From NCBI GenBank assembly GCA_019416775.1, contig DXWR01000033.1, positions 1 through 15,942 on the forward strand: a stretch of 15,942 bases of DNA, given 5' to 3'. Under the pieces are notes generated by a model. That model did no database searches, was not told the DNA's origin, and was given only the letters and a program-made list of their open reading frames with translations. Source of the stretch: Oscillospiraceae bacterium (GTDB taxonomy: Bacteria; Bacillota; Clostridia; Oscillospirales; Ruminococcaceae). Shown one piece after another: positions 1-7,057 of this stretch. Within the stretch, counting starts at the first letter, position 1, and each line of letters opens with the position of its first letter. A program made the position numbers and the translations under genes.

Positions 1-124
1 GTATAAAATCTTTCCTAAAAAAATGCAATGACTTTTTTGAAAAATCGGCGAGGGTTCCAGCCAAGGCGATGAAAATTGGATGCTTTTTTATTTATTTTTG
101 ACAAAAATTGCCCTGCTTTTTTCG
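1..124. other. AT-rich non-coding start of window
   Basis: No supportable gene is seen here. A run of six T at 84-89 follows a region with only weak pairing potential and could be the end of a terminator for a gene lying left of the window, but I cannot draw a convincing stem. A lone TTGACA at 98-103 has no matching -10 at a normal distance. Confidence 0.4.
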
Positions 125-154
125 TTGACCTTCTCTGAGAAGGTGTGGTATACT
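125..154 (+). promoter_or_regulatory. Promoter of the GH25 lysozyme-lipoprotein operon
   Basis: TTGACC at 125-130 and TATACT at 149-154 are separated by 18 bases, with a TG one base before the -10 (extended -10). Transcription would begin near 161, giving a leader of about 40 bases. This places the upstream in-frame ATG at 80 outside the transcript and supports the start at 203. Confidence 0.75.
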
Positions 155-202
155 GTTGCTAAATTCCAAAATCAGGACTGCAATTTAGAAAGGATGTTAC
201 AC

Positions 203-1639
203 ATGACAGCAAAAACCATGGGGAAAAAGGCGCTGGCTCTGCTTTGCGCTGTCCTGCTCTGCATGGGTCTGTTCTGGATGGGGATGCCGGTGAGTGCCGC
301 CGGGGTCAATATCACTCAGACCATCGATTCTGTAAGAATCGGTGACAGTATCACCCTGTCTGCCGGACAGGAGGGGGCTGCCTGGACCAGTTCCAACGAC
401 GCTGTGGCCACAGTGGATCAAAACGGCGTAGTCACCGGACACAGTATGGGCAAAGCCACTATCACTGCTTCCTATGGCGGTCAAAGCGATTCCTGCACCG
501 TCAGCGTGGGATTCTTAAACGGCATTGATGTATCGCAGCACAATGTGGTGGATTGGGACGCCGTGGCTGCTTCCGGAGTGGATTTCGTGATGATCCGTGC
601 CGGGTATGGCGGAGAGTATTTCCCCAATCAGAACGACGATGAACTGATCAACAATATTCGCGGGGCTTATGAGCACGGCATCCCCTACGGTCTGTATCTC
701 TACAGTTATGCCGGCACCGGCAGTACCGAGACCCACCCCGGTTCTACCGCCGAGCAGGATGCTGGGTATGAAGCGGAGTATATGCTTCAAATTTTGAATA
801 TGAATGAGGTAAAGCCCTATCTCAGCGGCATGAAGCTGCCCATCGCCTATGATTTAGAGGAGAAAGCGCAGGTGGCCTTGGGGGGAAGCCGTCTCACTGG
901 AATGGTGGAGATTTTTGCCAACACCTTGCGGAACGCCGGTTATTCCACCATGGTGTACACCATGGAAAGTGTGATGGAGACACTGGATCTGAATCGTCTG
1001 ACCGATCAGGGAATCGGCATTTGGCTGGCCAGATGGCCCAACAGCCCGGATTTCACTACCCAAAAAACCATCGGCAGCACCGGCGTTGTTCCGGATATCT
1101 GGCAGTACGCATCGGATGGCCGGAACCCCGGTGTTGGCGGCGGCAATGGGGATACCGACCTGGATCTGATTTATCTGGATCTGGACAGCGCCAAGGCCCA
1201 GATGGCCCAAGTAGCTCAGCCTGAGGTCACTACCTCCGGCAATACCGCCACGGTACATTTTGCCGCTCGGACTCCTTATGTGGAAAGCTACACTGTAGTG
1301 CGGGTGCGGGGAGATCAGGTTAGTGTGTTGGCCTCTAATTTGAGCCGCAGCACCATCCAGTATACCGACAACAGCTATCAGGCCGGGGACCGGTATTTTA
1401 TCAACTGCAACCTGAACTCCATGTTTTCGGCGGATCGCAGCGTGTACTACGGCCTGCACCCCGGAGACTGGGACCTCAACGGTGATTTGAATGTGACCGA
1501 CGTGATGAGCTTAGCCCAGGCGGTGCTGGATCCCAGCCGGATTCCCAATAACGGTTACAGCCAGGCAGACTGGGACGGCAACAGCGCAGTCAACGTAATG
1601 GATGTTATGTCTTTGGCCCAGCAGGTTCTGTGGTATTGA
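203..1639 (+). CDS. Secreted GH25 lysozyme with Ig-like (BIG2) and dockerin domains
   Basis: A 478-residue exported peptidoglycan hydrolase (N-acetylmuramidase type). Residues 1-32 form a signal peptide with Lys-rich start, hydrophobic core and an SA-A cleavage site. Residues about 34-102 look like a bacterial Ig-like (BIG2) fold with the typical WTSSNDAVATVDQNG stretch. The GH25 catalytic domain covers about 107-325: GIDVSQ (D109) at its start, the acidic D-x-E pair D217/E219 in PIAYDLEE, IWLARW, and a closing IWQYAS with TDLDL. A beta-rich linker (about 340-412) precedes a C-terminal dockerin (421-478) with two EF-hand-like calcium loops, each D-W-D at positions 1-3 and D at 12, followed by DVMSLAQ. 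The start at 203 is chosen because AGAAAGGA lies 8 bases upstream and because the ATG at 80 is upstream of the promoter. The lipoprotein gene follows after 10 bases. Family assignment is firm; the cohesin partner, if any, is not in view. Confidence 0.92.
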   Translation: MTAKTMGKKALALLCAVLLCMGLFWMGMPVSAAGVNITQTIDSVRIGDSITLSAGQEGAAWTSSNDAVATVDQNGVVTGHSMGKATITASYGGQSDSCTVSVGFLNGIDVSQHNVVDWDAVAASGVDFVMIRAGYGGEYFPNQNDDELINNIRGAYEHGIPYGLYLYSYAGTGSTETHPGSTAEQDAGYEAEYMLQILNMNEVKPYLSGMKLPIAYDLEEKAQVALGGSRLTGMVEIFANTLRNAGYSTMVYTMESVMETLDLNRLTDQGIGIWLARWPNSPDFTTQKTIGSTGVVPDIWQYASDGRNPGVGGGNGDTDLDLIYLDLDSAKAQMAQVAQPEVTTSGNTATVHFAARTPYVESYTVVRVRGDQVSVLASNLSRSTIQYTDNSYQAGDRYFINCNLNSMFSADRSVYYGLHPGDWDLNGDLNVTDVMSLAQAVLDPSRIPNNGYSQADWDGNSAVNVMDVMSLAQQVLWY

Positions 1640-1649
1640 GGAGACGACC

Positions 1650-2111
1650 ATGAAAGGATGGAAAACCGCTCTTGCGGCCGGATTGGCGGCAGTGCTGCTC
1701 TGCACCGGCTTGGGACTTACCGGCTGTGAGGACAACCAAGATACCCAATCTTCTGCGTCTACCTTGGAATCGGAAAACTGGATCGGGAGCCAAGCCGCCA
1801 TTGAGTTGGTGGAAAGCCTGACCCAGGAGCAGACCGGTTTAAGCCTATCCACCGAATACTACCAGTTTGAGGCAGACGAAGAAGTGGGGGACATCGGGGA
1901 AGATACCTGCTACATCATTCACGCCTATTTGGTGGAGGATGGCACCGGCAAGCGTTATCTGGAGAACACTCTCTATGTTACCGTGGACGGCAGCCAGATC
2001 TATACCTACGATCTCAACAACGACGCCTTCCATCAGGTTTGGGGAGAATCGGAGACCGCTTCCGATTCTCAATCAGAGTCTGCATCGGAAGCCACATCAC
2101 AATCTGAATAA
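1650..2111 (+). CDS. Small Ser/Glu-tailed lipoprotein of unknown function
   Basis: A 153-residue predicted lipoprotein. The N-terminus MKGWK, a hydrophobic stretch and the lipobox LTGC place the lipid-modified cysteine at residue 26, so the mature protein should be anchored to the outer face of the membrane. The mature part has one compact region (about 40-125) rich in acidic residues, with YLVEDGTGKRYLENTLYV and VDGSQIYTYDLNNDAFHQV, a pattern seen in small PepSY-like or other secreted beta-sheet domains; I cannot assign a family. The last 25 residues are a Ser/Glu/Ala tail. The start at 1650 has GAGGAG at 1638-1643 overlapping the stop of the lysozyme gene, so the two are probably translated from one mRNA. 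An upstream in-frame ATG at 1602 lies inside the lysozyme gene and would destroy the signal sequence. A terminator follows directly. Confidence 0.8.
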   Translation: MKGWKTALAAGLAAVLLCTGLGLTGCEDNQDTQSSASTLESENWIGSQAAIELVESLTQEQTGLSLSTEYYQFEADEEVGDIGEDTCYIIHAYLVEDGTGKRYLENTLYVTVDGSQIYTYDLNNDAFHQVWGESETASDSQSESASEATSQSE

Positions 2112-2117
2112 GAAAGA

Positions 2118-2142
2118 GGGAGGGGACCGCCCCTCCTTTTTT
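2118..2142 (+). terminator. Rho-independent terminator after the lipoprotein gene
   Basis: GGAGGGG (2119-2125) pairs with CCCCTCC (2130-2136) around an ACCG loop and is followed by six T. It starts 7 bases after the lipoprotein stop codon. Confidence 0.85.
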
Positions 2143-2167
2143 CATGGCATGGAAAGGAGAATGCTTT

Positions 2168-2653
2168 ATGACAGATCCCATCACGCTGCAGCCCTATCGG
2201 GAGGAGGACAGTCCTGCCTTGGCCGCCCTGTTTTATGAAACGGTCCACCGGGTCAACATCAAAGACTACACTCCGGCTCAGGTCCAAGCCTGGGCCCCGG
2301 CACCGCCGGATCCAGACGCTTGGCACCGCTCCTTTGCCGGCCATTTGGTTTGGGTGGCTTGGCAGGCAGGGGAGGCGGTAGGTTTCGGGGATTTGAATCC
2401 GGAAACCGGCTATCTGGACCGGCTGTATATCCGGTGGGACAAACAGGGCTTAGGAATCGGCAGCTTGCTCTGTGACCGGCTGGAACAGGACTGCGCCGCT
2501 GCTACGGTGTACACCGATGCTTCCATTACTGCTCAGCCCTTTTTTGCCCATCGAGGATACCGGCTGATTTTCCGCCAGCAGGTGGAGCGGCGAGGGGTGT
2601 TGCTGGAAAACGCCCGGATGGAAAAGAGTTTATTGGATCCAAAGAAAAAGTAA
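2168..2653 (+). CDS. GNAT-family N-acetyltransferase (YafP-like)
   Basis: A 161-residue protein with the GNAT fold, which transfers an acetyl group from acetyl-CoA to an amine. The N-terminal part (ITLQPYREEDSPALAALFYETVH, then NIKDYTPAQVQAWAP) resembles the YafP branch of the family. The acetyl-CoA pyrophosphate-binding motif A is LYIRWDKQGLGIGSLL, with Q93-G94-x-G96-x-G98, preceded by the YLDRLYI strand. The C-terminal part AQPFFAHRGYRLIFRQQVERRGVLLEN matches the usual motif B region (FF..RGY). The start at 2168 is chosen because GGAAAGGAGA at 2151-2160 sits 7 bases upstream; the in-frame ATG at 2144 would lie in front of that site. It follows the lipoprotein terminator with only 25 bases between and no clear promoter of its own, so it may depend on read-through. 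The substrate cannot be told from sequence. Confidence 0.85.
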   Translation: MTDPITLQPYREEDSPALAALFYETVHRVNIKDYTPAQVQAWAPAPPDPDAWHRSFAGHLVWVAWQAGEAVGFGDLNPETGYLDRLYIRWDKQGLGIGSLLCDRLEQDCAAATVYTDASITAQPFFAHRGYRLIFRQQVERRGVLLENARMEKSLLDPKKK

Positions 2654-2693
2654 AGACAATTTCAAAAAAATCCAACTAAGGCAACATAATTTC

Positions 2694-2714
2694 TTCACAA
2701 GTGCCGGTTATAAT
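2694..2714 (+). promoter_or_regulatory. Likely htrA promoter (-10 TATAAT)
   Basis: A perfect TATAAT lies at 2709-2714, about 80 bases before the gene. No good -35 stands 17 bases upstream (ATAATT at 2686-2691). TTCACA at 2694-2699 resembles part of the TTTTCACA octamer associated with CssR control of Bacillus subtilis htrA genes, but only one copy is seen, so this is a hint only. The leader holds a small hairpin, GCGGA (2737-2741) with TCCGC (2745-2749). A poor -35 fits a promoter that needs an activator. Confidence 0.5.
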
Positions 2715-2795
2715 GCCAGTGTACCCAAAAGAAAAGGCGGAATATCCGCTGGGGCGCATAAAAGATATGAAAGAACAGAAGAAAGGATGAGCGAG

Positions 2796-4307
2796 ATGTA
2801 TCCTTATGATGAAAACGCTCCTACCAATCAAACTCCTACCGGTTCATCCGGACAACCTCAATCTCAGCAAAATTCTCAGCCGGCAAGCGAGGACGGTGTC
2901 TACCACATGAGCGGCAGCCAAATTCCTCCCGCTCAGGCGGCTTATTCCACCCCCCAGTCCTCTACCGGGGACACTGCTTCCAGCTATGACACGGCTTCCG
3001 GCACCGCCGGAGGAACGGAATATCAGTCCGCCCAAACAGGATATACCGGCGATTCAACCAACCAATCCCAGCCCCAGTCCAGCGGCTATACACCTTACAC
3101 CGGAGCGGCAGCGGCAGCTCCCAAACCGCCCAAGAAAAAGTCCGGCGCCGGCAAAAAGATCGGCGCTCTGGCTGTGGTGGCGGCAGTAGCTTTGGTGTTC
3201 GGCATCGGGGGCAGCGCTTTGACCAATCTGCTTTGGCCGGGCAGCCGGGGCAGCACGGTGGTGTATCAGTCCACCGGGGCGCCTTCTTCTTCGGTGCAGA
3301 CCGACGGTGGAGCTACCCTCACCGATGTGGTATCCACCATTGAAAACAGTGTGGTGTCCATTACCACCGAGCAGATTTCCTACGGCTCGATCTTTGGCAA
3401 TTACGTTACTTCCGGTGCGGGCAGCGGGGTGATCCTCAGCGAAGACGGCTACATCCTCACCTGTCAGCACGTGATTGAAGGGGCAACCCGGATCACTGTG
3501 GCCACTAGAGATGGCAACTCCTACGAAGCCACTTTGGTGGGAGCCAATGCAGATGCAGATATCGCTGTGGTGAAAATCGACGCCACTGGCCTGACTCCCG
3601 CCGTCATCGGGGATTCCGAACAGTTGGCTGCCGGGGATACCGCTATCGTCATCGGCAACCCCTTGGGAACTTTGGGCGGTACCGTAACCTATGGCATCAT
3701 CAGCGCCACCGACCGGGAACTGGTAGTGGATGGCTCCACCAAAGATCTGATCCAAACCGACGCCTCCATCAGTCCCGGTAACTCTGGCGGTGGCTTATTC
3801 AACGGCAGCGGCGAGCTGATCGGCATTGTGGAAGCCAAGTCTTCTTATCAGGAAGCAGAAGGGTTGGGTTTTGCCATTCCCATCAACCAAGCTATGAGCA
3901 TCGCTCAGAATCTGATCGAAAACGAAGGCAGTTCAGTGGAGCAGGCCAAATTGGGTATCACCGCCTTAACGGTGGAGAACGATGCAATGGCTCAGCAGTA
4001 CGGTTTAAATGACGGAGCCGGCGTGTATGTTTACCAGGTGGAAAACGGCTCTGCAGCGGACAGTGCAGGCTTGCAGGTTGGAGATAAGATCAATACCATT
4101 GATGGCACGGAAATTACCTCTGCCACCCAGGTTAGTGAGATTGTCTCTTCCCATGTGCCCGGTGATCAGATCACCATCAATGTGAGCCGGGGCGGCATCA
4201 GCGGCGACATTCAGGTAACGTTGGGCAGCGATGCCTCTACCACCACTTCCGGCAGCTACAACCCCTACAGCAACTATTTCGGCAACTACGGCGGTCTGTT
4301 GGGTTGA
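2796..4307 (+). CDS. htrA: HtrA/DegP-type S1C serine protease with PDZ domain, membrane anchored
   Basis: A 503-residue quality-control protease. Residues 1-118 are a cytoplasmic, low-complexity Gln/Ser/Thr/Pro-rich tail ending in a basic PKPPKKK patch. One membrane segment (about 122-147) follows, so the rest faces outside. The trypsin-like domain carries the full catalytic triad: H225 in LTCQHVIEGA, D255 in DADIAVVK, and S330 in SPGNSGGGLF. A PDZ domain covers about 385-478, with GSAADSAGLQVGDKINTIDG as its binding-loop region; the last 25 residues are Tyr/Asn/Gly-rich. The start is taken at 2796 because AAGAAAGG at 2779-2786 is 9 bases upstream; the ATG at 2787 would touch that site with no spacing. 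It appears monocistronic, with its own -10 and a strong terminator. Such proteases degrade or refold misfolded exported proteins. Confidence 0.93.
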   Translation: MYPYDENAPTNQTPTGSSGQPQSQQNSQPASEDGVYHMSGSQIPPAQAAYSTPQSSTGDTASSYDTASGTAGGTEYQSAQTGYTGDSTNQSQPQSSGYTPYTGAAAAAPKPPKKKSGAGKKIGALAVVAAVALVFGIGGSALTNLLWPGSRGSTVVYQSTGAPSSSVQTDGGATLTDVVSTIENSVVSITTEQISYGSIFGNYVTSGAGSGVILSEDGYILTCQHVIEGATRITVATRDGNSYEATLVGANADADIAVVKIDATGLTPAVIGDSEQLAAGDTAIVIGNPLGTLGGTVTYGIISATDRELVVDGSTKDLIQTDASISPGNSGGGLFNGSGELIGIVEAKSSYQEAEGLGFAIPINQAMSIAQNLIENEGSSVEQAKLGITALTVENDAMAQQYGLNDGAGVYVYQVENGSAADSAGLQVGDKINTIDGTEITSATQVSEIVSSHVPGDQITINVSRGGISGDIQVTLGSDASTTTSGSYNPYSNYFGNYGGLLG

Positions 4308-4344
4308 TCTGATAGCTGACAGCATTAAAGCAAAGTAAAAAAGG

Positions 4345-4384
4345 ATCCCGTCCAATCCACGGAAAGGATTTGGACGGGATTTTT
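4345..4384 (+). terminator. Strong terminator after htrA
   Basis: ATCCCGTCCA (4345-4354) pairs perfectly with TGGACGGGAT (4371-4380); the stem continues with ATCC/GGAT across one bulged T. Five T follow (4380-4384). Confidence 0.9.
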
Positions 4385-4559
4385 GCTGCTTTGGTATCAG
4401 CTGGATGAGCATGTTCCGGCGGTTGGAACAGATGGATATTGATAGTATCAATCTAAAATATATTTGTGTGTTCCGTTTGTTAATACCGCTTTTGTTTAGA
4501 AGTATAGAATTTTAGGACAAGGTAGGTGCCTGAGATGGGGTTCGACAAAAGTTACCCGC
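4385..4559. other. Intergenic stretch between htrA and tyrA
   Basis: No gene is supported in this stretch. It holds a short hairpin, GTTCC (4412-4416) with GGAAC (4424-4428) around a 7-base loop, and a perfect 15-base palindrome at 4438-4452. The rest is AT-rich with no further structure that I can see. Confidence 0.5.
4438..4452. repeat. 15-bp palindrome upstream of tyrA
   Basis: ATTGATA and TATCAAT are exact inverted copies around a single G. The length and symmetry suit a dimeric repressor site, but it lies about 110 bases upstream of the tyrA promoter, so its target is unclear. Confidence 0.4.
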
Positions 4560-4588
4560 TTGACAAATTGCTCAAAAAAGAGTACACT
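4560..4588 (+). promoter_or_regulatory. tyrA promoter
   Basis: A perfect TTGACA (4560-4565) is followed 17 bases later by TACACT (4583-4588). Transcription would start near 4595, leaving a leader of only about 35 bases, too short for a T-box or other large riboswitch. Confidence 0.75.
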
Positions 4589-4629
4589 TGCTTATGTGCT
4601 TTAAAGCAATAAAGTAAAGGGGAATCGCC

Positions 4630-5484
4630 ATGAAAATAGCGGTCATTGGACTGGGGCTCATCGGGGGCTCCTTCTGCAAAGCCATTACAAAATACACCAA
4701 CCACACCGTGCTGGGCTATAACCGCACTTTAGCCACTGCCGAAAAAGCACTGGCGGAGGGGAGCATCCAGCAGATCATCACTTTGGATCAGCTGGATCAG
4801 GCAGATCTCACCATGGTGTGTCTCCATCCGGTGCAGACCATCCAGTTTTTACTGGACCATAAAAACGATTTTGCCAAAGGCAGCATTGTGATTGATGCCA
4901 GCGGGGTGAAGGAAAGTGTGCTGGACGCGGTGGATCAGCCGTTGAAGGAAGCCGGAGTGCGGTTTGTGGGCTGTCATCCCATGGCGGGACGAGAGTATTC
5001 TGGGTATGACTACACTTTGGATACCCTGTTTATCGGCGCCAGCTTTATCCTCACTCCCACCTCCCTTACCGATCCAGCCGCAGTGGAGACAGTGGAGCAG
5101 CTGGCTCGAGAATTGGGCTTTGGTCAAACGGTGCGGGCCACTCCTCAGGAGCACGACGAGATTATCGCTGCCACCAGCCAGTTGGCCCATGTGGTGAGCA
5201 ACGCCTATATTAAAAGCCCCACCCTACAAAAGGAAGCTGGTTTTTCTGCCGGCAGCTTTTTGGATCTCACCCGGGTGGCCAAGCTCAACGAAGATATGTG
5301 GACCGATCTGTTTATGATGAACCGAAAGGCCCTGCTGCAAGAAATCGATTACATCCAGCAGGCCATCGGCCAGGTGCGGGATGCCTTGGAAGCCAAGGAT
5401 GCAGATACCTTAAAGTCTCTGCTCCGGGAAGGGCGGCTGCGGAAGGAAGAAAGTATCCGACGGCACCAGCAAAAAGAAGCATAA
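4630..5484 (+). CDS. tyrA: Prephenate (or arogenate) dehydrogenase
   Basis: A 284-residue cytoplasmic enzyme that oxidatively decarboxylates prephenate to 4-hydroxyphenylpyruvate, the committed step to tyrosine. The N-terminal Rossmann fold shows G7-x-G9-x-x-G12 in IGLGLIGGS. The family motifs follow: VIDASGVK (87-94), CHPMAGRE (115-122) and HDEIIAATSQLAHVVSNA (175-192), the last holding the conserved histidine region of the C-terminal helical dimerisation domain. The length matches the simple family form without a C-terminal ACT domain or fused chorismate mutase, so feedback control by tyrosine through ACT is not expected. AAAGGGGAA lies just ahead of the start. It converges with the DAHP synthase gene, the first step of the same pathway, across a shared terminator. 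Prephenate versus arogenate preference cannot be decided by eye. Confidence 0.92.
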   Translation: MKIAVIGLGLIGGSFCKAITKYTNHTVLGYNRTLATAEKALAEGSIQQIITLDQLDQADLTMVCLHPVQTIQFLLDHKNDFAKGSIVIDASGVKESVLDAVDQPLKEAGVRFVGCHPMAGREYSGYDYTLDTLFIGASFILTPTSLTDPAAVETVEQLARELGFGQTVRATPQEHDEIIAATSQLAHVVSNAYIKSPTLQKEAGFSAGSFLDLTRVAKLNEDMWTDLFMMNRKALLQEIDYIQQAIGQVRDALEAKDADTLKSLLREGRLRKEESIRRHQQKEA

Positions 5485-5511
5485 TTTCGTCCTTTTTGTA
5501 ATATTGCAAAG

Positions 5512-5550
5512 AAAAATTCCGGCGCGGAAAATCCGTACCGGAACTTTTTT
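5512..5550. terminator. Bidirectional terminator between tyrA and the DAHP synthase gene
   Basis: TTCCGG (5517-5522) pairs with CCGGAA (5538-5543), and GCGGA (5524-5528) with TCCGT (5532-5536), around an AAA loop and one mismatch. Six T (5545-5550) follow on the plus strand. Five A (5512-5516) precede the stem, giving a U-run for the minus-strand gene too. Confidence 0.85.
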
Positions 5551-5564
5551 CTGGAATAAATGGT

Positions 5565-6596
5565 TTAGCGGCAGGCGTCGGCAATGTGATAGATCAGCTG
5601 CTCTGAATCCTCCCAACCCAGGCAGGGGTCGGTGATGGATTTGCCGTAGATGTGTTCCGACACATCCTGACGGCCCGGCTCCAGATAGCTTTCGATCATG
5701 ACGCCTTTTACCAGATTGCGGATGTCGGGGGAAACTTGACGGTTGTGCATGACCTCTTTCACAATCCGGATCTGCTCTTTGTACTGTTTGTCGGAGTTGG
5801 AGTGGTTGGAGTCCACAATCACTGCCGGGTTCTGCAAGCCCATCTTGTGGTACATCTCCAGCAGGCGCTTGATGTCTTCGTAGTGGTAGTTGGGCTGGCA
5901 GACTCCACGCTTGTTGACCCCACCCCGCAGAATTGCGTGGGCCAAGGGATTGCCGGAGGTTTCCACTTCGTGGCCGGCGTAGGCAAAATGCTGGGGATGC
6001 TGGGCGGCGTAGATGGAGTTGAGCATCACCGAGAAGTCTCCGCTGGTGGGATTCTTCATGCCGGTGGCCACATCAAAGCCGCTGGCGGTTTGACGGTGGT
6101 GCTGGTCTTCCACCGACCGCGCCCCGATGGCCACGTAGGAGAGCAGATCCTCCACGTAGCCCCAGTTTTCCGGGTAGAGCATTTCGTCTGCCGGGGGCAG
6201 GCCGAATTCTTCGATGGAACGCATCTGCAGCCGCCGCATAGCGATGAGTCCGGCTACCAGGTCGGGGCGCTTTTCCGGGTTGGGCTGGTGGGCGATGCCC
6301 TTGTAACCGTCACCGTTGGTGCGGGGCTTATAGGTGTAGATTCGGGGTACCAGCACCAGCCGGTCCTTTACCTTTTCCTGGACCCGGGCCAAACGGCTGA
6401 CATAGTCCAGCACGGATGTTTCATTGTCCGCAGAACAGGGTCCAATGATCACCAAAAACTTATCGGACTTGCCGGTAATCACATCGGTGACATCCCGGTC
6501 TTTCTGTTTTTTAATCGCCTTGCCGTGCTCGGTCAAGGGGTATTGGGAACGAATCTCCGCCGGGGTGGGGAGGGTTTTTAAGAAATTAAAACTCAT
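5565..6596 (-). CDS. aroF: 3-deoxy-7-phosphoheptulonate (DAHP) synthase, class I AroFGH type
   Basis: A 343-residue enzyme that joins phosphoenolpyruvate and erythrose-4-phosphate to DAHP, the first step of aromatic amino acid synthesis. It belongs to the class I AroF/G/H-like branch: IGPCS (51-55, metal-binding C54), PRIYTYKPRTNG (84-95), GARSVEDQHHR (158-168), MKNPTSGD, AILRGG, VDSNHSNSDK (261-270, H265), MIESYLEPGRQ (E302) and YGKSITDPCLGW (D323) are all present. The start at 6596 has AGAAAGG upstream; an in-frame start at 6680 falls inside the -10 box of the promoter, so the extra 28 codons cannot be translated from that transcript. There is no ACT or chorismate mutase fusion. In the enteric paralogues this type is feedback-inhibited by single aromatic amino acids; which one applies here is unknown. 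The symbol aroF is used generically. Confidence 0.93.
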   Translation of the reverse strand: MSFNFLKTLPTPAEIRSQYPLTEHGKAIKKQKDRDVTDVITGKSDKFLVIIGPCSADNETSVLDYVSRLARVQEKVKDRLVLVPRIYTYKPRTNGDGYKGIAHQPNPEKRPDLVAGLIAMRRLQMRSIEEFGLPPADEMLYPENWGYVEDLLSYVAIGARSVEDQHHRQTASGFDVATGMKNPTSGDFSVMLNSIYAAQHPQHFAYAGHEVETSGNPLAHAILRGGVNKRGVCQPNYHYEDIKRLLEMYHKMGLQNPAVIVDSNHSNSDKQYKEQIRIVKEVMHNRQVSPDIRNLVKGVMIESYLEPGRQDVSEHIYGKSITDPCLGWEDSEQLIYHIADACR

Positions 6597-6678
6597 ACTT
6601 CTTAGACCTTTCTGGAAATGATACCGGTTGGTTTTCGCCGTCTCTCCCTCTGGACAAGGCGAAAGCACCGCTTTCTTC

Positions 6679-6708
6679 ATGATACCGTTTTAAGGCGGGT
6701 TTTGTCAA
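6679..6708 (-). promoter_or_regulatory. Promoter of the DAHP synthase gene
   Basis: Read on the minus strand, TTGACA (6708-6703) and TATCAT (6684-6679) are 18 bases apart. The start would be near 6672, giving a leader of about 75 bases. The nonamer ATGATACCG (plus strand) that contains the -10 is repeated exactly at 6618-6626 in the leader. Confidence 0.75.
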
Positions 6709-6717
6709 TAGCAGGAG

Positions 6718-6750
6718 AAAAAAGAAGCTCCGAGGTTTTTCTCAGAGCTT
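6718..6750 (-). terminator. Terminator of the zinc-ribbon gene
   Basis: On the minus strand AAGCTCTGAG (6750-6741) pairs with CTCGGAGCTT (6734-6725) with one wobble, followed by C and six U (6723-6718). It sits 6 bases past the stop codon and immediately upstream of the DAHP synthase promoter, insulating the two units. Confidence 0.88.
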
Positions 6751-6756
6751 GTTGGG

Positions 6757-6975
6757 TCATCCCCCTAACTTCCAGATCAACGCAATGGCCAGCGTTACCA
6801 TCAATCCCAGCAAAACCAAACCCAATGCACCCACTAAAATCTTTAATCCCAGATTTCCACGGCCGAACAAAGGACGGCTGGCGGCTTCCCGAGCGGCCTG
6901 CTTGGCTCCTTCACATTGGCAGGGCTGTTCCAGATCCAGGGGCTTGCCGCAGTAGGGACAAAATTTTTGTTCCAT
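6757..6975 (-). CDS. Small zinc-ribbon, single-pass membrane protein
   Basis: A 72-residue protein. The N-terminus carries C6-P-Y-C9 and C19-Q-C21, a short zinc-ribbon-like four-cysteine set (a knuckle KFCPYCGKPLD followed by PCQC). A charged linker rich in Ala/Arg/Glu leads to one hydrophobic helix (about 45-68, KILVGALGLVLLGLMVTLAIALIW). This resembles many small zinc-ribbon membrane proteins of Firmicutes whose role is unknown. The start has AAGGAAGAG 6 bases upstream. It has its own good promoter overlapping the end of the LCP-like gene, a hairpin at the very 5' end of its mRNA, and a strong terminator, all of which argue that this small gene is real. Cytoplasmic placement of the zinc ribbon is inferred from the positive linker. 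Confidence 0.75.
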   Translation of the reverse strand: MEQKFCPYCGKPLDLEQPCQCEGAKQAAREAASRPLFGRGNLGLKILVGALGLVLLGLMVTLAIALIWKLGG

Positions 6976-6992
6976 CTTGACTCTTCCTTCTT

Positions 6993-7013
6993 CCGAAATT
7001 GAACCAATTCCGG
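6993..7013 (-). promoter_or_regulatory. 5'-leader hairpin of the zinc-ribbon mRNA
   Basis: On the minus strand CCGGAATTG (7013-7005) pairs with CAATTTCGG (7001-6993), 9 bp with one G-U wobble and a 3-base loop. It lies between the predicted start of transcription (about 7019) and the ribosome binding site, so it could protect the 5' end or tune translation. Confidence 0.45.
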
Positions 7014-7025
7014 CTGTTTTTCTTT

Positions 7026-7054
7026 AGTATACCTGCCTGCGCTTTATTTTGCAA
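7026..7054 (-). promoter_or_regulatory. Promoter of the zinc-ribbon gene
   Basis: On the minus strand TTGCAA (7054-7049) and TATACT (7031-7026) are 17 bases apart. It lies just past the stop codon of the LCP-like gene (7058-7060). Confidence 0.7.
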
Positions 7055-7057
7055 CCC

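Noticed and set aside
80..202. N-terminal extension of the lysozyme from the ATG at 80
   Set aside because: It would start upstream of a good extended -10 promoter, has no ribosome binding site, and would bury the signal peptide.
4395..4560. tRNA-like pieces upstream of tyrA: CAGCTGGATGAGC, a 5-bp stem with a 7-base loop (4412-4428), and GGTTCGA further on
   Set aside because: The 7-base loop lacks T at the position before the anticodon, the GGTTCGA is not flanked by a pairing stem, no acceptor stem can be drawn, and the pieces are too far apart.
5652..6581. Plus-strand open frame of 309 codons opposite the DAHP synthase gene
   Set aside because: The His/Val/Gly-rich translation is the mirror of a codon-biased real gene on the other strand, and it has no ribosome binding site.
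6597..6680. 28-codon N-terminal extension of the DAHP synthase
   Set aside because: Its start codon overlaps the -10 box of the promoter and the residues do not resemble the family; the start at 6596 has a ribosome binding site.
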